DNA from: CAYUPY01 sp964446595
GTDB lineage: Bacteria; Patescibacteriota; Dojkabacteria; J137; JAEUSD01
Reading direction: 5' to 3'
Length of the DNA: 12,818 bases
Assembly: GCA_964446595.1 (NCBI GenBank)
Contig: CAYUPY010000040.1
Coordinates: 1 to 12,818 of the forward strand
The notes under the pieces are model-generated. The model searched no databases and was not told the origin of the DNA. It saw nothing but the letters and a program-made list of their open reading frames with translations. Of this stretch, positions 1 to 6,780 are shown piece by piece (within the stretch, counting starts at the first letter, position 1; every line of letters starts with the position of its first letter). The position numbers and the translations under genes are program-made.

Positions 1-1007
1 TTCGGATATTTTAGGCGCTTCATAATCTCTACCACCATATCCGCTCCAACTTGGTCGTGGCCGTAAAAATGAATTCCTTTTTCATCTTCGCTGCGAGTGC
101 GAGGCTTGCCCACATCATGTAGCAGTGCAGCCAACTTAATCGAGTCCTCTGCAGCGTCGACTGCTTTTAGAGAGTGCTCAAACACATCATCTTCGTGAAA
201 TTCAGGTTGTACTACTCCCTCCCCTTCCAAAAGTTCGGGAATAAATATCTCTAAGATCCCCGCCTGCTGTAAAAGCCGCAATCCTCTGGAGGGCTGAGGT
301 GCTTTCATTAACAGTTTTGTTAACTCTTCGCGAAAGCGCTCAACAGAAACCTGCTTGGTGATGTGATTCGTCTCTTTCATAGCGGCAAAGGTGCGCAGCT
401 CGATTTCAAACTGTAATTGGGCGGCCAACCGACAGCCGCGCACCGGGCGTAAACCATCCTCGCTGAAGCGTTCGGCGGGATCGCCGACGGCGCGAATTAC
501 TCCGGCTTCCAAATCGGCGATCCCGCCATACGGGTCCACAATTAGCTCGGTCACTAAGCGCTCATCGCTTAACTCTTTTTTAAAAGTATCAAATTCTTGC
601 AAATTTAAGGCCATTGCGTTGATTGTAAAGTCGCGTCTGGCCAAATCTTCCTCAATAGTTTTAGTGAATTCCACCCTTGCAGGCCAGCGGCCACCAACGT
701 AGTCGGCTTCCGATCGATAAGTAGTCACTTCCACGTCAAACCGTTCGCCGTGCTCATTCTCTCCTACAACGGTGACGGTGCCAAACTTGGCTCCGGTGGG
801 GATAGCTTTTACAAAAATGTCCTGGACTTGTTCTGGGTAAGCGTTAGTGGCGATATCGTAGTCACTGGGTAGCTTGTCTAGAAGGACATCCCGCAGGCTG
901 CCACCCACCAGATAGGCTTCATAGCCGGCAGCCTGTAGCTGCTCGGCGATATTTATTGCATAAGAGGGGATTAACTCAAGTAATTGAGCGACGGAAATAT
1001 TCAACAT
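1..1007 (-). CDS. cca: CCA tRNA nucleotidyltransferase with HD domain (3' end outside window)
   Basis: This cytoplasmic enzyme adds or repairs the CCA 3' end of tRNAs using CTP and ATP. The visible 335 residues, translated from the minus strand, contain the class II nucleotidyltransferase motifs: GGSLRD at 35-40, the metal-binding pair D49/D51 in SDYDIATN, the RRDFTINAMA segment at 124-133, and EDGLRPVRGCR at 183-193. A C-terminal HD phosphohydrolase-type domain has H297/D298 in LLHDVGKPRTRS and a second GHD at 316-318. The start at 1007 gives a normal N-terminus. No Shine-Dalgarno is visible; a TATAAT lies 6 bases upstream, so the mRNA may be leaderless. The stop of the upstream surface-protein gene is only 12 bases away. 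Poly(A) polymerase is a sequence-similar alternative, but the HD domain favours a CCA enzyme. The gene runs off the left edge, which is not a break in the gene. Its coding sequence contains inverted repeats, listed separately. Confidence 0.93.
   Translation of the reverse strand, partial: MLNISVAQLLELIPSYAINIAEQLQAAGYEAYLVGGSLRDVLLDKLPSDYDIATNAYPEQVQDIFVKAIPTGAKFGTVTVVGENEHGERFDVEVTTYRSEADYVGGRWPARVEFTKTIEEDLARRDFTINAMALNLQEFDTFKKELSDERLVTELIVDPYGGIADLEAGVIRAVGDPAERFSEDGLRPVRGCRLAAQLQFEIELRTFAAMKETNHITKQVSVERFREELTKLLMKAPQPSRGLRLLQQAGILEIFIPELLEGEGVVQPEFHEDDVFEHSLKAVDAAEDSIKLAALLHDVGKPRTRSEDEKGIHFYGHDQVGADMVVEIMKRLKYP
474..527. repeat. 14-bp perfect inverted repeat inside cca
   Basis: The arm GGCGGGATCGCCGA at 474-487 is exactly complementary to 514-527, with a 26-nt spacer. 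It lies in the cca reading frame over the segment encoding IADLEAGVIRAVGDPAE, which aligns without insertion to the family consensus. It is therefore not an inserted element. No T-run follows, so it is not a terminator. It could form a strong mRNA hairpin. Confidence 0.75.
894..935. repeat. 9-bp inverted repeat inside cca near the active-site motif
   Basis: CAGGCTGCC at 894-902 and GGCAGCCTG at 927-935 are perfect inverted arms with a 24-nt spacer. They flank the codons for YEAYLVGGSLR, next to the catalytic GG motif. This may be chance from codon use (Gln-Ala-Ala against Gly-Gly-Ser), and it is weaker than the other inverted repeats in the window. Confidence 0.45.
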
Positions 1008-1013
1008 AGCACA

Positions 1014-1019
1014 ATTATA
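1014..1019 (-). promoter_or_regulatory. -10 element (TATAAT) for cca, leaderless geometry
   Basis: A perfect TATAAT on the minus strand begins immediately after the TAG stop of the upstream gene and ends 6 bases before the cca ATG. With normal -10 to +1 spacing, transcription would start at the A of the start codon. No convincing -35 and no ribosome binding site are seen. The rest of the 12-base gap is only the spacer. Confidence 0.6.
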
Positions 1020-2852
1020 CTATTTATTCTTGCGCTTGCGGCTATCTGAGCCCAACAAACGGTCTTCATATGGCCTAAACAAGCCAGCAATTGGGGCGAA
1101 TATAGTACCTTGCAAACTCGTGTTTAGATTTAGGCCTAATTGCTCATCAAGACGGTTAACCAGTAACCCCAACATAATCATACCTAACCCAATCATAAAT
1201 AGACCTAGAGTGCGGCTGTCATCAAACAAGCCTGTTTGTGGGAGATCATTACCTATCAAAATTGTCTCGGTATCCTCACCTACAGGCTCATCGTTCTCAT
1301 CGTAGAGGGTAGCAACGTTTTGGAGTGTCATCTCTGTACCAGCCGGAATTGTGATCGTATACGTGAATGAAACAGAACCACCTACTGGAATAGAAACGTT
1401 AGCCCAGGTAATTTGGCCATTTGACTCAACCCCACCGTTTGAGATATTGCTAATCCAACCTGCCTGGACACTGCTGTCATAAATATCACGTAGAGTATAG
1501 TTGGCGATTGGCGCATCTCCAGTATTACTAACACGAATGGTGTAGTTGGCGATGGCTGCTCCTGCACTATTTTGAGTAACCGCAACTGATTTCACCACTT
1601 GAGCGGCTGCGTCCAAGTCCACTTCCGTTTCTTCTGTAACAGTATCGTCTTCTTCACTATCATCTGGAGTACCATTGCCATTGTCGTCCACGTAAACAGT
1701 CGCTGTGTTGCTGATCGTCACTCCTCCACCGGTTTGAGGCAAATCATCTACGTCAAACACGGCTGTGTAAGTAAGATTCACACTAGCCCCCGATGCAATA
1801 GAACTTATATTCCAGGTAATAGTATTGCTACTAAGACTTCCACCATTAGAAATCGCATTTACACTATTAACATAACTAGGTAATACATCCGTAACAATCA
1901 CATCCTCTACGGCTGCGTCATCAGGATTATTGACAGTCACCGTATAATCAATCTCAACTTGACCATTTACCACGTTTAGTTCTGTACTATTCTTGCTGAT
2001 TTGTAGCGGTGTCGGTGGTTCATCTACACAATAGGGCTGAAAGTTATCAAACGCTAATCCCCAACCTGGCTTCTCTGTATTAGCAGTAACTGTGATTCTA
2101 GATATTTCTACATCTGTACTTTCAACTGTTACCGACGTAGGCATAGCGTTTCCCGTCCCAGGGCTATTGGTATTTAAAATCCTTTGCGCCACTTGGTTAC
2201 CATTCTGATCATAAGCTTGGATCCTCCAATTCTCAAAACCTAATGTAGTATTACCATCCACGTCCAACAATTCAAATGAGAACTCGTATGTTGGTCTAGT
2301 AAAATCAATAATCAGCTGACAAGGAACTGAAGGTCTAGCACCCTCTCCAGCCAGAAAAGAATCAGTAATAAAATATTGCCCATTTGACTGCAGATACTGA
2401 CTAGAAAGAGAATCTGAAGGCTGGAACCCATATTGTGGTTCCCCCCTTTCTACTAGCTTGGGGTTTGGGCTATCACAAGCTCCAATATTAGCACCATTGT
2501 CAGATCTAATCCTATCACCATTCCGAAACGTTATCCCAAGTTCAGCGAATTGATCAAAGACATTGCCCCCTTCTCCGAGGCTTGCTAAATTTTCAAAATC
2601 TATTTTTAAATCAGATCCCTCAGCTCCACAGACTAAAGCATCTTCTTCAGCTACTGGTATATCCGAGGTCGAGCTCGACGAAGTAATGCTAGAAGAACTA
2701 GTAACCGCAGAGCTACTACTAAAACTAGTTGAAGAGGTGTTTGTTCCATCTCCAGGAACATCTTGCTGAGAGGTAGAGTACAAAATGTATCCTATTACAC
2801 CTACCAAAGCAAGGCTGAAAAACACCAATAGTCCAATGAAAATCTTTCTCAT
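1020..2852 (-). CDS. Exported DUF11-repeat surface protein with LPQTG motif and C-terminal membrane segment
   Basis: A 610-residue cell-surface protein of unknown specific role. It begins with a signal or anchor segment (about 5-25), then a Ser/Thr-rich stalk (39-63). An N-terminal domain at about 71-275 starts with IDFENLASLGEG and ends LAFDNFQPYC, a pattern I associate with secreted beta-sandwich, lectin-like domains; it has cysteines at 75, 126, 178 and 275. Two DUF11 immunoglobulin-like repeats follow (about 282-410 and 415-530). LPQTG at 537-541 precedes a hydrophobic segment (about 549-565) and a 45-residue tail ending in the basic SRKRKNK. The order suits a wall or membrane-anchored sortase substrate, but the tail is much longer than in canonical sorting signals. 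A second LPQTG at 371-375 is internal. GGAG lies 7 bases before the ATG, the only good Shine-Dalgarno I see among these genes. Family-level function (adhesion or surface layer) is inference. Confidence 0.85.
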   Translation of the reverse strand: MRKIFIGLLVFFSLALVGVIGYILYSTSQQDVPGDGTNTSSTSFSSSSAVTSSSSITSSSSTSDIPVAEEDALVCGAEGSDLKIDFENLASLGEGGNVFDQFAELGITFRNGDRIRSDNGANIGACDSPNPKLVERGEPQYGFQPSDSLSSQYLQSNGQYFITDSFLAGEGARPSVPCQLIIDFTRPTYEFSFELLDVDGNTTLGFENWRIQAYDQNGNQVAQRILNTNSPGTGNAMPTSVTVESTDVEISRITVTANTEKPGWGLAFDNFQPYCVDEPPTPLQISKNSTELNVVNGQVEIDYTVTVNNPDDAAVEDVIVTDVLPSYVNSVNAISNGGSLSSNTITWNISSIASGASVNLTYTAVFDVDDLPQTGGGVTISNTATVYVDDNGNGTPDDSEEDDTVTEETEVDLDAAAQVVKSVAVTQNSAGAAIANYTIRVSNTGDAPIANYTLRDIYDSSVQAGWISNISNGGVESNGQITWANVSIPVGGSVSFTYTITIPAGTEMTLQNVATLYDENDEPVGEDTETILIGNDLPQTGLFDDSRTLGLFMIGLGMIMLGLLVNRLDEQLGLNLNTSLQGTIFAPIAGLFRPYEDRLLGSDSRKRKNK

Positions 2853-2859
2853 AATTATA

Positions 2860-2895
2860 CTCCAATAGTTTAAACCGGTTTGGTAGAAAAAACAA
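2860..2895 (-). promoter_or_regulatory. Candidate promoter and Shine-Dalgarno for the DUF11 gene, with palindrome in spacer
   Basis: On the minus strand TTGTTT (2890-2895), a 17-base spacer and TAAACT (2867-2872) form a sigma70-like promoter. The predicted start falls just ahead of GGAG (2860-2863), which is 7 bases from the ATG. A perfect 10-bp palindrome AAACCGGTTT (2872-2881) sits in the spacer next to the -10 and could be an operator. A second hexamer TATAAT (2854-2859) lies one base before the ATG, too close to be a -10 for this start. Confidence 0.4.
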
Positions 2896-2899
2896 TGAC

Positions 2900-4336
2900 C
2901 TACTTTATTTTCTGGCCGTCAGCAGTGTCTAGAACAGTAAGACCAAATTTATCCTGTATTTGATCACGAAGTTGATCAGCCAATTGCCAGTTCTGGGACT
3001 CTCTAGCCACAGCTCGCTTTTCCAGTAGTTCATTCACTTCCTCAGACAAATAATCAGACTGGCGATGGGGGTTGTTGACCCTTTCAAGATTTAATCCTAA
3101 AACTCTATCAAAATCGAGGATCGTGATTAGCTTCTGCTCATCGTCAATGTCGGACTTTACTAACTCCCAAAGTACTGAGAGTGCCTGGGGAACATTGACA
3201 TCGTTTTCTAGGGCTTCGGTAAACTGTTGTTTAAAGCTCACGTGCGGGGCTACGGTGAGCGGAGAGTCACCAGTTTTTAGGTTGGCGAAGAGCTGGCCTA
3301 CTCTGTCTTTTAATTTTTGATAGGCAGAGTCGGCCGCAGCCAACGCTTCCCAAGTAAAATTCTGTTTGGAACGATAATGTGCCTGTAAAAAGAAGTATCG
3401 TAAAGCTAAGGGGTCATAGCCTTTATCACGAATGTCCTCCACAAAAAACACATTGCCTAGAGACTTAGACATCTTTTCGCCATCTACGGTGAGATGCTCG
3501 TTATGCAGCCAATAATTTACAAATTTGGCATCATTGGCAGACTCGCTTTGGGCGATCTCGTTTGTGTGGTGCACTGGCACATGCTCAATCCCGCCAATGT
3601 GAATATCAATCGTCTTGCCAAGCTCAGCTTTGGACATTGCACTACACTCGATGTGCCAACCGGGGAAACCCTGGCCGTCCTCTACTTTTTCCGACTTAAA
3701 GGGGGACTGCCAGGTCTGCAAAGCATGCGCATGTTTTCCAGTCTTAAAAAGCCACAGGGCGAAATCAGAAGGATAGCGCTTATTCTCATCACTTACCTCT
3801 CCATGACCTGCCCCACTCTCGTTAAACTCTAGTTTCTGGCCACTCAAACGAGTGTAATCCTTGGCTTTTGAGGTATCAAAGTACACCCCTGTATCCGTTT
3901 CATAAGCATAGCCCTTTTCCAGCAAAGTCTGGACCATCGCAATCATTTCTTGAATATATTCCGTAGCGCGGGGCTTAACCGTCGGGCTAACCGTGTTTAA
4001 AGCAGCAACATCTTCTTCATAAACCTGAATATAATGGTCAGCAATTGCTAAAGGGTCTTTCTTTTCTTCCTTGGCACTTTTGTTCATCTTGTCTTCCCCC
4101 GCGTCACCATCGTCAGTTAAATGACCAACATCAGTGTAGTTACGCACAAATTCTACTTCAAAATCTAAATACTCTAAAGTACGTCTAATCAAATCTCCCA
4201 TCACCACAGCACGCATATTGCCAATATGTTGTGTCTTATATACCGTCGGACCACACTGATACACCAGAGCTTTACCGTTTTTTAGTGGTTGGAACTCTTC
4301 CAGCTCCTTAGTGAGGGTGTTTTTTAGTTTCAGCAT
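2900..4336 (-). CDS. cysS: Cysteinyl-tRNA synthetase
   Basis: This class I aminoacyl-tRNA synthetase charges tRNA-Cys in the cytoplasm. The 478 residues match the usual family length. The HIGH-type signature is HIGN at 37-40, within CGPTVYKTQHIGN, and KMSKS is at 288-292. The four zinc ligands that select cysteine are C28, C231 (GWHIECSAMS), H256 and E260 (HHTNE). IAQSE at 261-265 is also typical, and the C-terminal helical anticodon-binding part is present (RRAVARESQNW-type region near 440-460). The segment GGIEHVPVHHTNE departs slightly from the common GGxDLxFPHHxNE. The ATG at 4336 has no Shine-Dalgarno but an extended -10 ends 5 bases upstream. It follows recJ by 27 bases. Nothing suggests it is broken. 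Confidence 0.97.
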   Translation of the reverse strand: MLKLKNTLTKELEEFQPLKNGKALVYQCGPTVYKTQHIGNMRAVVMGDLIRRTLEYLDFEVEFVRNYTDVGHLTDDGDAGEDKMNKSAKEEKKDPLAIADHYIQVYEEDVAALNTVSPTVKPRATEYIQEMIAMVQTLLEKGYAYETDTGVYFDTSKAKDYTRLSGQKLEFNESGAGHGEVSDENKRYPSDFALWLFKTGKHAHALQTWQSPFKSEKVEDGQGFPGWHIECSAMSKAELGKTIDIHIGGIEHVPVHHTNEIAQSESANDAKFVNYWLHNEHLTVDGEKMSKSLGNVFFVEDIRDKGYDPLALRYFFLQAHYRSKQNFTWEALAAADSAYQKLKDRVGQLFANLKTGDSPLTVAPHVSFKQQFTEALENDVNVPQALSVLWELVKSDIDDEQKLITILDFDRVLGLNLERVNNPHRQSDYLSEEVNELLEKRAVARESQNWQLADQLRDQIQDKFGLTVLDTADGQKIK

Positions 4337-4341
4337 AGAAA

Positions 4342-4350
4342 ATTCTAGCA
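4342..4350 (-). promoter_or_regulatory. Extended -10 promoter (TGCTAGAAT) for cysS
   Basis: TGCTAGAAT on the minus strand ends 5 bases before the cysS ATG, inside the 27-base gap after recJ. The TGn extension can substitute for a -35 element, and no -35 is apparent. The spacing predicts a transcript starting at or within a base of the start codon. Confidence 0.55.
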
Positions 4351-4363
4351 GAAATGTGACTTT

Positions 4364-6061
4364 TTAGGCGCCAACAACATCAACCAGCTTTAGCTGCAGC
4401 GATGTATTGCCATTCCAGGTATTGGCGTCCAGGCGGGCGGCTAAGTTCACTTTCTTTCCTACCAAAGCCTCCACAGCCTCGATATTATGGTAGTTAAAGC
4501 CGATACCAGCAATTGAATTGCTGAAATTATTATCGGCAGATACTTTAAGCCGCAAATGACTTTTCTGTTTGCCTATTCGGTCTGCTGATAGTAGTTTTAG
4601 ATCATGAAGAGCAATTGTGGGCTGAGCATTGCCAAAACCAAACGGCGCGAGTGTCTGAACTTGGTAGTGTAGATCAAGAGTACAAATACTTGAGTCCAAG
4701 GGGGCATCGATATGAATATTTTTCTGCAGATCCTCAGGTTGAATATCTGTTTGCGCCAGCTTCATCATCTGGTGATTAAATTCTGAAAACTGATTAGGAT
4801 GCAGGGTAAGGCCTGCTGCTTGGGCATGACCCCCATGGCGCAATAGTAATTTTGTGAGTTTCTCCAAGGCATTCGCCATATGAAACGAGGATGTGCTACG
4901 AGCTGAACCAACCATTTTTTCGCCATCATTTGACAGAACAATGACTGGTCGATGATACTTCTCTGTTAGCTTACCAGCAGCTAATCCTAGAATACCTTCC
5001 GGCCAGTGGTCTCCATGAATAATAAAAATTCGACTATCGGCTGGCTGTTGGGCTATTTGCGCTTCAGCCTCTTTAAATAGCTTCTGGGTAAGTTCTTGTC
5101 TTTCTGTATTCAAGCTGGATAATTCTTGTGCCAGGCTAATAGCAGCTCGTTTATCCTTGGTAGTGAGCAATTTTAAAGCCTGCATTGCCGAATCTATACG
5201 CCCGGCAGCATTTATGCGGGGACCAAGTACATAACCAAAATGGTAGGTCTCTGCCGCCGCCGGTTCAACGGCGGAGGCTTCAAGTAAACTAAGTAGGCCT
5301 ACGTTTTGAGTACGAGAAAGCCTTTCAAGGCCATACTTGACGATCACGCGGTTCTCATCCACCAGTGGCATAATGTCACACACCGTGGCTAGGGCAACCA
5401 GATCAAGGTATTTGTACATATCTACCTCTAGACCCAAGGTGTCTGCAATGGCAGAGCTTAGCTTCCACGCGACATTTGCTCCGCAAATGTCGCGAAAAGG
5501 GTACCCATACTCCGGGTGACCGGGGTGTACGACCGCCCGCGCCGCCGCAGGCGGCGCGGGCTCCCCATTCTCATTTACCGGTATTGTATGATGATCAGTC
5601 ACAATAAAATCTAAGTCATCGTGCTTGGCAATTAGTTCCTGATCGCGGATTCCGCAATCGACTGTGATAACTAAACTAGCTCCACCCTCTTTCATCGCCG
5701 TAATCGAGGCTTCTGTCAAGCCATATCCCTCTTCAAACCGACTTGGAATATATGGCAAGACCTTAGCCCCTGCCTCTCGGTACAGTAAATCCCATAAAAT
5801 TGCCGTAGCACTCACACCATCAACATCAAAATCGCCGTGAATATAGATTTGCTCTTTATCTTCAACCGCTTGCAGAATTCGATCAACTGCAGCATCAATA
5901 TCGGAGAGTAAACTGTAAGAGTGGATATCCGTTAGTTGAGGCTGTAAGAATTTTTCTCTACTTCTCACTGAAGCTCCATCCGCTAAACGATGGGTTAGTA
6001 GTAGCTCTAGTAAAGAATCTGAATCTTTAACTTCTTCAGAGTATCGATAGTTCCAAATCAC
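4364..6061 (-). CDS. recJ: Single-stranded-DNA-specific exonuclease RecJ
   Basis: RecJ is a 5'-to-3' single-strand DNA exonuclease of recombination and mismatch repair, using a two-metal DHH phosphoesterase site. The 565 residues show the motifs in order: GDFDVDG with D77/D79/D81, TVDCGI with D135, TDHH at 155-158, and ATVCDIMPL with D229. PRINAAGRI is at 281-289. The DHHA1 domain has HGGHAQAAGL at 409-418. A C-terminal OB-fold region follows APFGFGNAQP at 472-481. The start is GTG at 6061, decided by the tryptophan/tyrosine-rich N-terminus typical of RecJ and by an extended -10 that ends 6 bases upstream; there is no Shine-Dalgarno. Local GC rises sharply around 5465-5565, where two perfect palindromes lie in the frame without adding residues. 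The gene is intact. Confidence 0.96.
   Translation of the reverse strand: MIWNYRYSEEVKDSDSLLELLLTHRLADGASVRSREKFLQPQLTDIHSYSLLSDIDAAVDRILQAVEDKEQIYIHGDFDVDGVSATAILWDLLYREAGAKVLPYIPSRFEEGYGLTEASITAMKEGGASLVITVDCGIRDQELIAKHDDLDFIVTDHHTIPVNENGEPAPPAAARAVVHPGHPEYGYPFRDICGANVAWKLSSAIADTLGLEVDMYKYLDLVALATVCDIMPLVDENRVIVKYGLERLSRTQNVGLLSLLEASAVEPAAAETYHFGYVLGPRINAAGRIDSAMQALKLLTTKDKRAAISLAQELSSLNTERQELTQKLFKEAEAQIAQQPADSRIFIIHGDHWPEGILGLAAGKLTEKYHRPVIVLSNDGEKMVGSARSTSSFHMANALEKLTKLLLRHGGHAQAAGLTLHPNQFSEFNHQMMKLAQTDIQPEDLQKNIHIDAPLDSSICTLDLHYQVQTLAPFGFGNAQPTIALHDLKLLSADRIGKQKSHLRLKVSADNNFSNSIAGIGFNYHNIEAVEALVGKKVNLAARLDANTWNGNTSLQLKLVDVVGA
5253..5278. repeat. Imperfect GC-rich hairpin in recJ
   Basis: GCCGCCGCCG (5253-5262) pairs with CGGCGGAGGC (5269-5278) at 9 of 10 positions, with a 6-nt loop. 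It encodes the variable linker AVEPAAA of RecJ. No T-run follows on either strand. It could simply reflect alanine/proline codons. Confidence 0.4.
5468..5494. repeat. Perfect palindromic hairpin in recJ (12-bp arms, TCC loop)
   Basis: CGCGACATTTGC at 5468-5479 is exactly complementary to 5483-5494, around a 3-nt loop. The 27 bases coincide with nine codons, RDICGANVA, which correspond to a conserved RecJ segment, so nothing has been inserted. Mismatches at both flanks mark sharp ends. No T-run follows, so it is not a terminator. Confidence 0.85.
5535..5561. repeat. Second perfect palindromic hairpin in recJ (12-bp arms, GCA loop)
   Basis: GCCCGCGCCGCC at 5535-5546 is exactly complementary to 5550-5561, around a 3-nt loop. 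It has the same arm and loop lengths as the hairpin 40 bases away, but an unrelated sequence and a different codon phase. It encodes the stretch around EPAPPAAARA. The stem is entirely G and C, unlike the surrounding gene. Confidence 0.85.
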
Positions 6062-6067
6062 GCAGAC

Positions 6068-6076
6068 AATATAGCA
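6068..6076 (-). promoter_or_regulatory. Extended -10 promoter (TGCTATATT) for recJ
   Basis: TGCTATATT on the minus strand ends 6 bases before the recJ GTG, in a 19-base gap. No -35 or Shine-Dalgarno is evident. The geometry places +1 at the G of the start codon and supports GTG 6061 as the true start. Confidence 0.55.
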
Positions 6077-6080
6077 TAGT

Positions 6081-6725
6081 CTAAGTATTCAACCATTTAT
6101 GGAACTGTTTGTACCCAAAGAATCCAGCAATTAGTAGAACTATAATCGTCAAAATCACAATACCTATCAATCGCGCATAATACAGCACATTAGTAACGTT
6201 CTGACTGGACTCTGCAAATAAGAGTACTCCTTGTGAATCACTAGCAAAGGTTTTAGAGGCTGTAGCTACCCTGGTACCATCGATTTCAAAAGCTTCTACT
6301 ACTGCTACTACCTTAGACAAACCAAGCCCACGAGGCAACACTGTAATCGAGCGCGTAGCTTGTTCTCCGACCTTTAAATTTAATACCTCTGTGAACTCTG
6401 GTGGGTCAGTGTAATCAAAGATTTCTCCATTCCATTCTACTGGAACGCTGCGGCCTGTCACATTCCAAGTAAGTTGAATACGATCAGACTCAATATTGGA
6501 CTTAATAGTTAAGTCATATTTAATAAACCTATTCCCAGGGTTCTGATCCTGCTGATTCAAAGTTAGTCTCAGTCCTTCAAAATCAATAATAACTGGTTGC
6601 TTATCTACGCTTTGCTCTAACTCATCAAGTGTTTGTTGGTCTTGTGCGTTAGCTGTATTAGGGATAATCACACCCACACTTAAACCAACAATACCGATAA
6701 ATAGAAAAACTAAAAACTTTTTCAT
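6081..6725 (-). CDS. Exported membrane-anchored protein of unknown function
   Basis: I do not recognise a named family. The 214 residues begin with a clear signal peptide (KK, then a hydrophobic core at about 4-21, with likely cleavage after ANA at 27). An ectodomain of about 150 residues looks beta-rich and lacks cysteines. A single C-terminal membrane segment (about 184-204) ends in a short tail with Lys and His. The ectodomain, with phrases such as YDLTIKSN, IQLTWNVTG and LKVGEQATRSITVLP, resembles extracellular Ig-like or CARDB-type sandwich domains; that is impression only. The gene is divergent from truB and lies 19 bases ahead of recJ. It has no Shine-Dalgarno; TAAACT lies 5 bases before the ATG. 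Confidence 0.75.
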   Translation of the reverse strand: MKKFLVFLFIGIVGLSVGVIIPNTANAQDQQTLDELEQSVDKQPVIIDFEGLRLTLNQQDQNPGNRFIKYDLTIKSNIESDRIQLTWNVTGRSVPVEWNGEIFDYTDPPEFTEVLNLKVGEQATRSITVLPRGLGLSKVVAVVEAFEIDGTRVATASKTFASDSQGVLLFAESSQNVTNVLYYARLIGIVILTIIVLLIAGFFGYKQFHKWLNT

Positions 6726-6730
6726 AAGTT

Positions 6731-6736
6731 AGTTTA
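6731..6736 (-). promoter_or_regulatory. Weak -10-like hexamer (TAAACT) for the 214-residue exported protein gene
   Basis: TAAACT on the minus strand ends 5 bases before the ATG at 6725, the same spacing as at cysS. It matches TATAAT at 4 of 6 positions and lacks the TGn extension. It gains support only from the repeated pattern at neighbouring genes. Confidence 0.35.
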
Positions 6737-6766
6737 CTATGGATAATTCCCGCTTTCTACATAAAA

Positions 6767-6775
6767 TGTTAAACT
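6767..6775 (+). promoter_or_regulatory. Extended -10-like element (TGTTAAACT) for truB
   Basis: TGTTAAACT ends 5 bases before the in-frame GTG at 6781. If used, truB is leaderless from GTG 6781, and the divergent intergenic region is 55 rather than 13 bases. A weak TTCCCG occurs at the -35 distance. No comparable hexamer lies 4-7 bases before the upstream ATG at 6739. Confidence 0.4.
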
Positions 6776-6780
6776 CCGCC

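Noticed and set aside
391..702. Plus-strand open frame opposite cca
   Set aside because: It is a shadow of the minus-strand CCA enzyme, which has clear motifs over the same bases; the product has no recognisable features.
2660..2740. Repetitive serine codons near the DUF11 N-terminus as a DNA repeat array
   Set aside because: They encode a Ser/Thr-rich stalk of irregular codons without a fixed repeat unit.
3494..3832. Plus-strand open frame opposite cysS
   Set aside because: It lies wholly within the zinc-site and KMSKS region of cysS on the other strand and shows no family pattern.
5468..5561. recJ palindromes as intrinsic terminators or inserted mobile palindromes
   Set aside because: No T-run follows either stem on either strand, and the encoded residues align with RecJ without insertion; the two sequences are also unrelated.
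6739..6780. ATG at 6739 as start of truB
   Set aside because: Possible but not preferred: it leaves 13 bases to the divergent gene, has no -10-like or Shine-Dalgarno signal at a useful distance, and the added residues precede the conserved TruB region.
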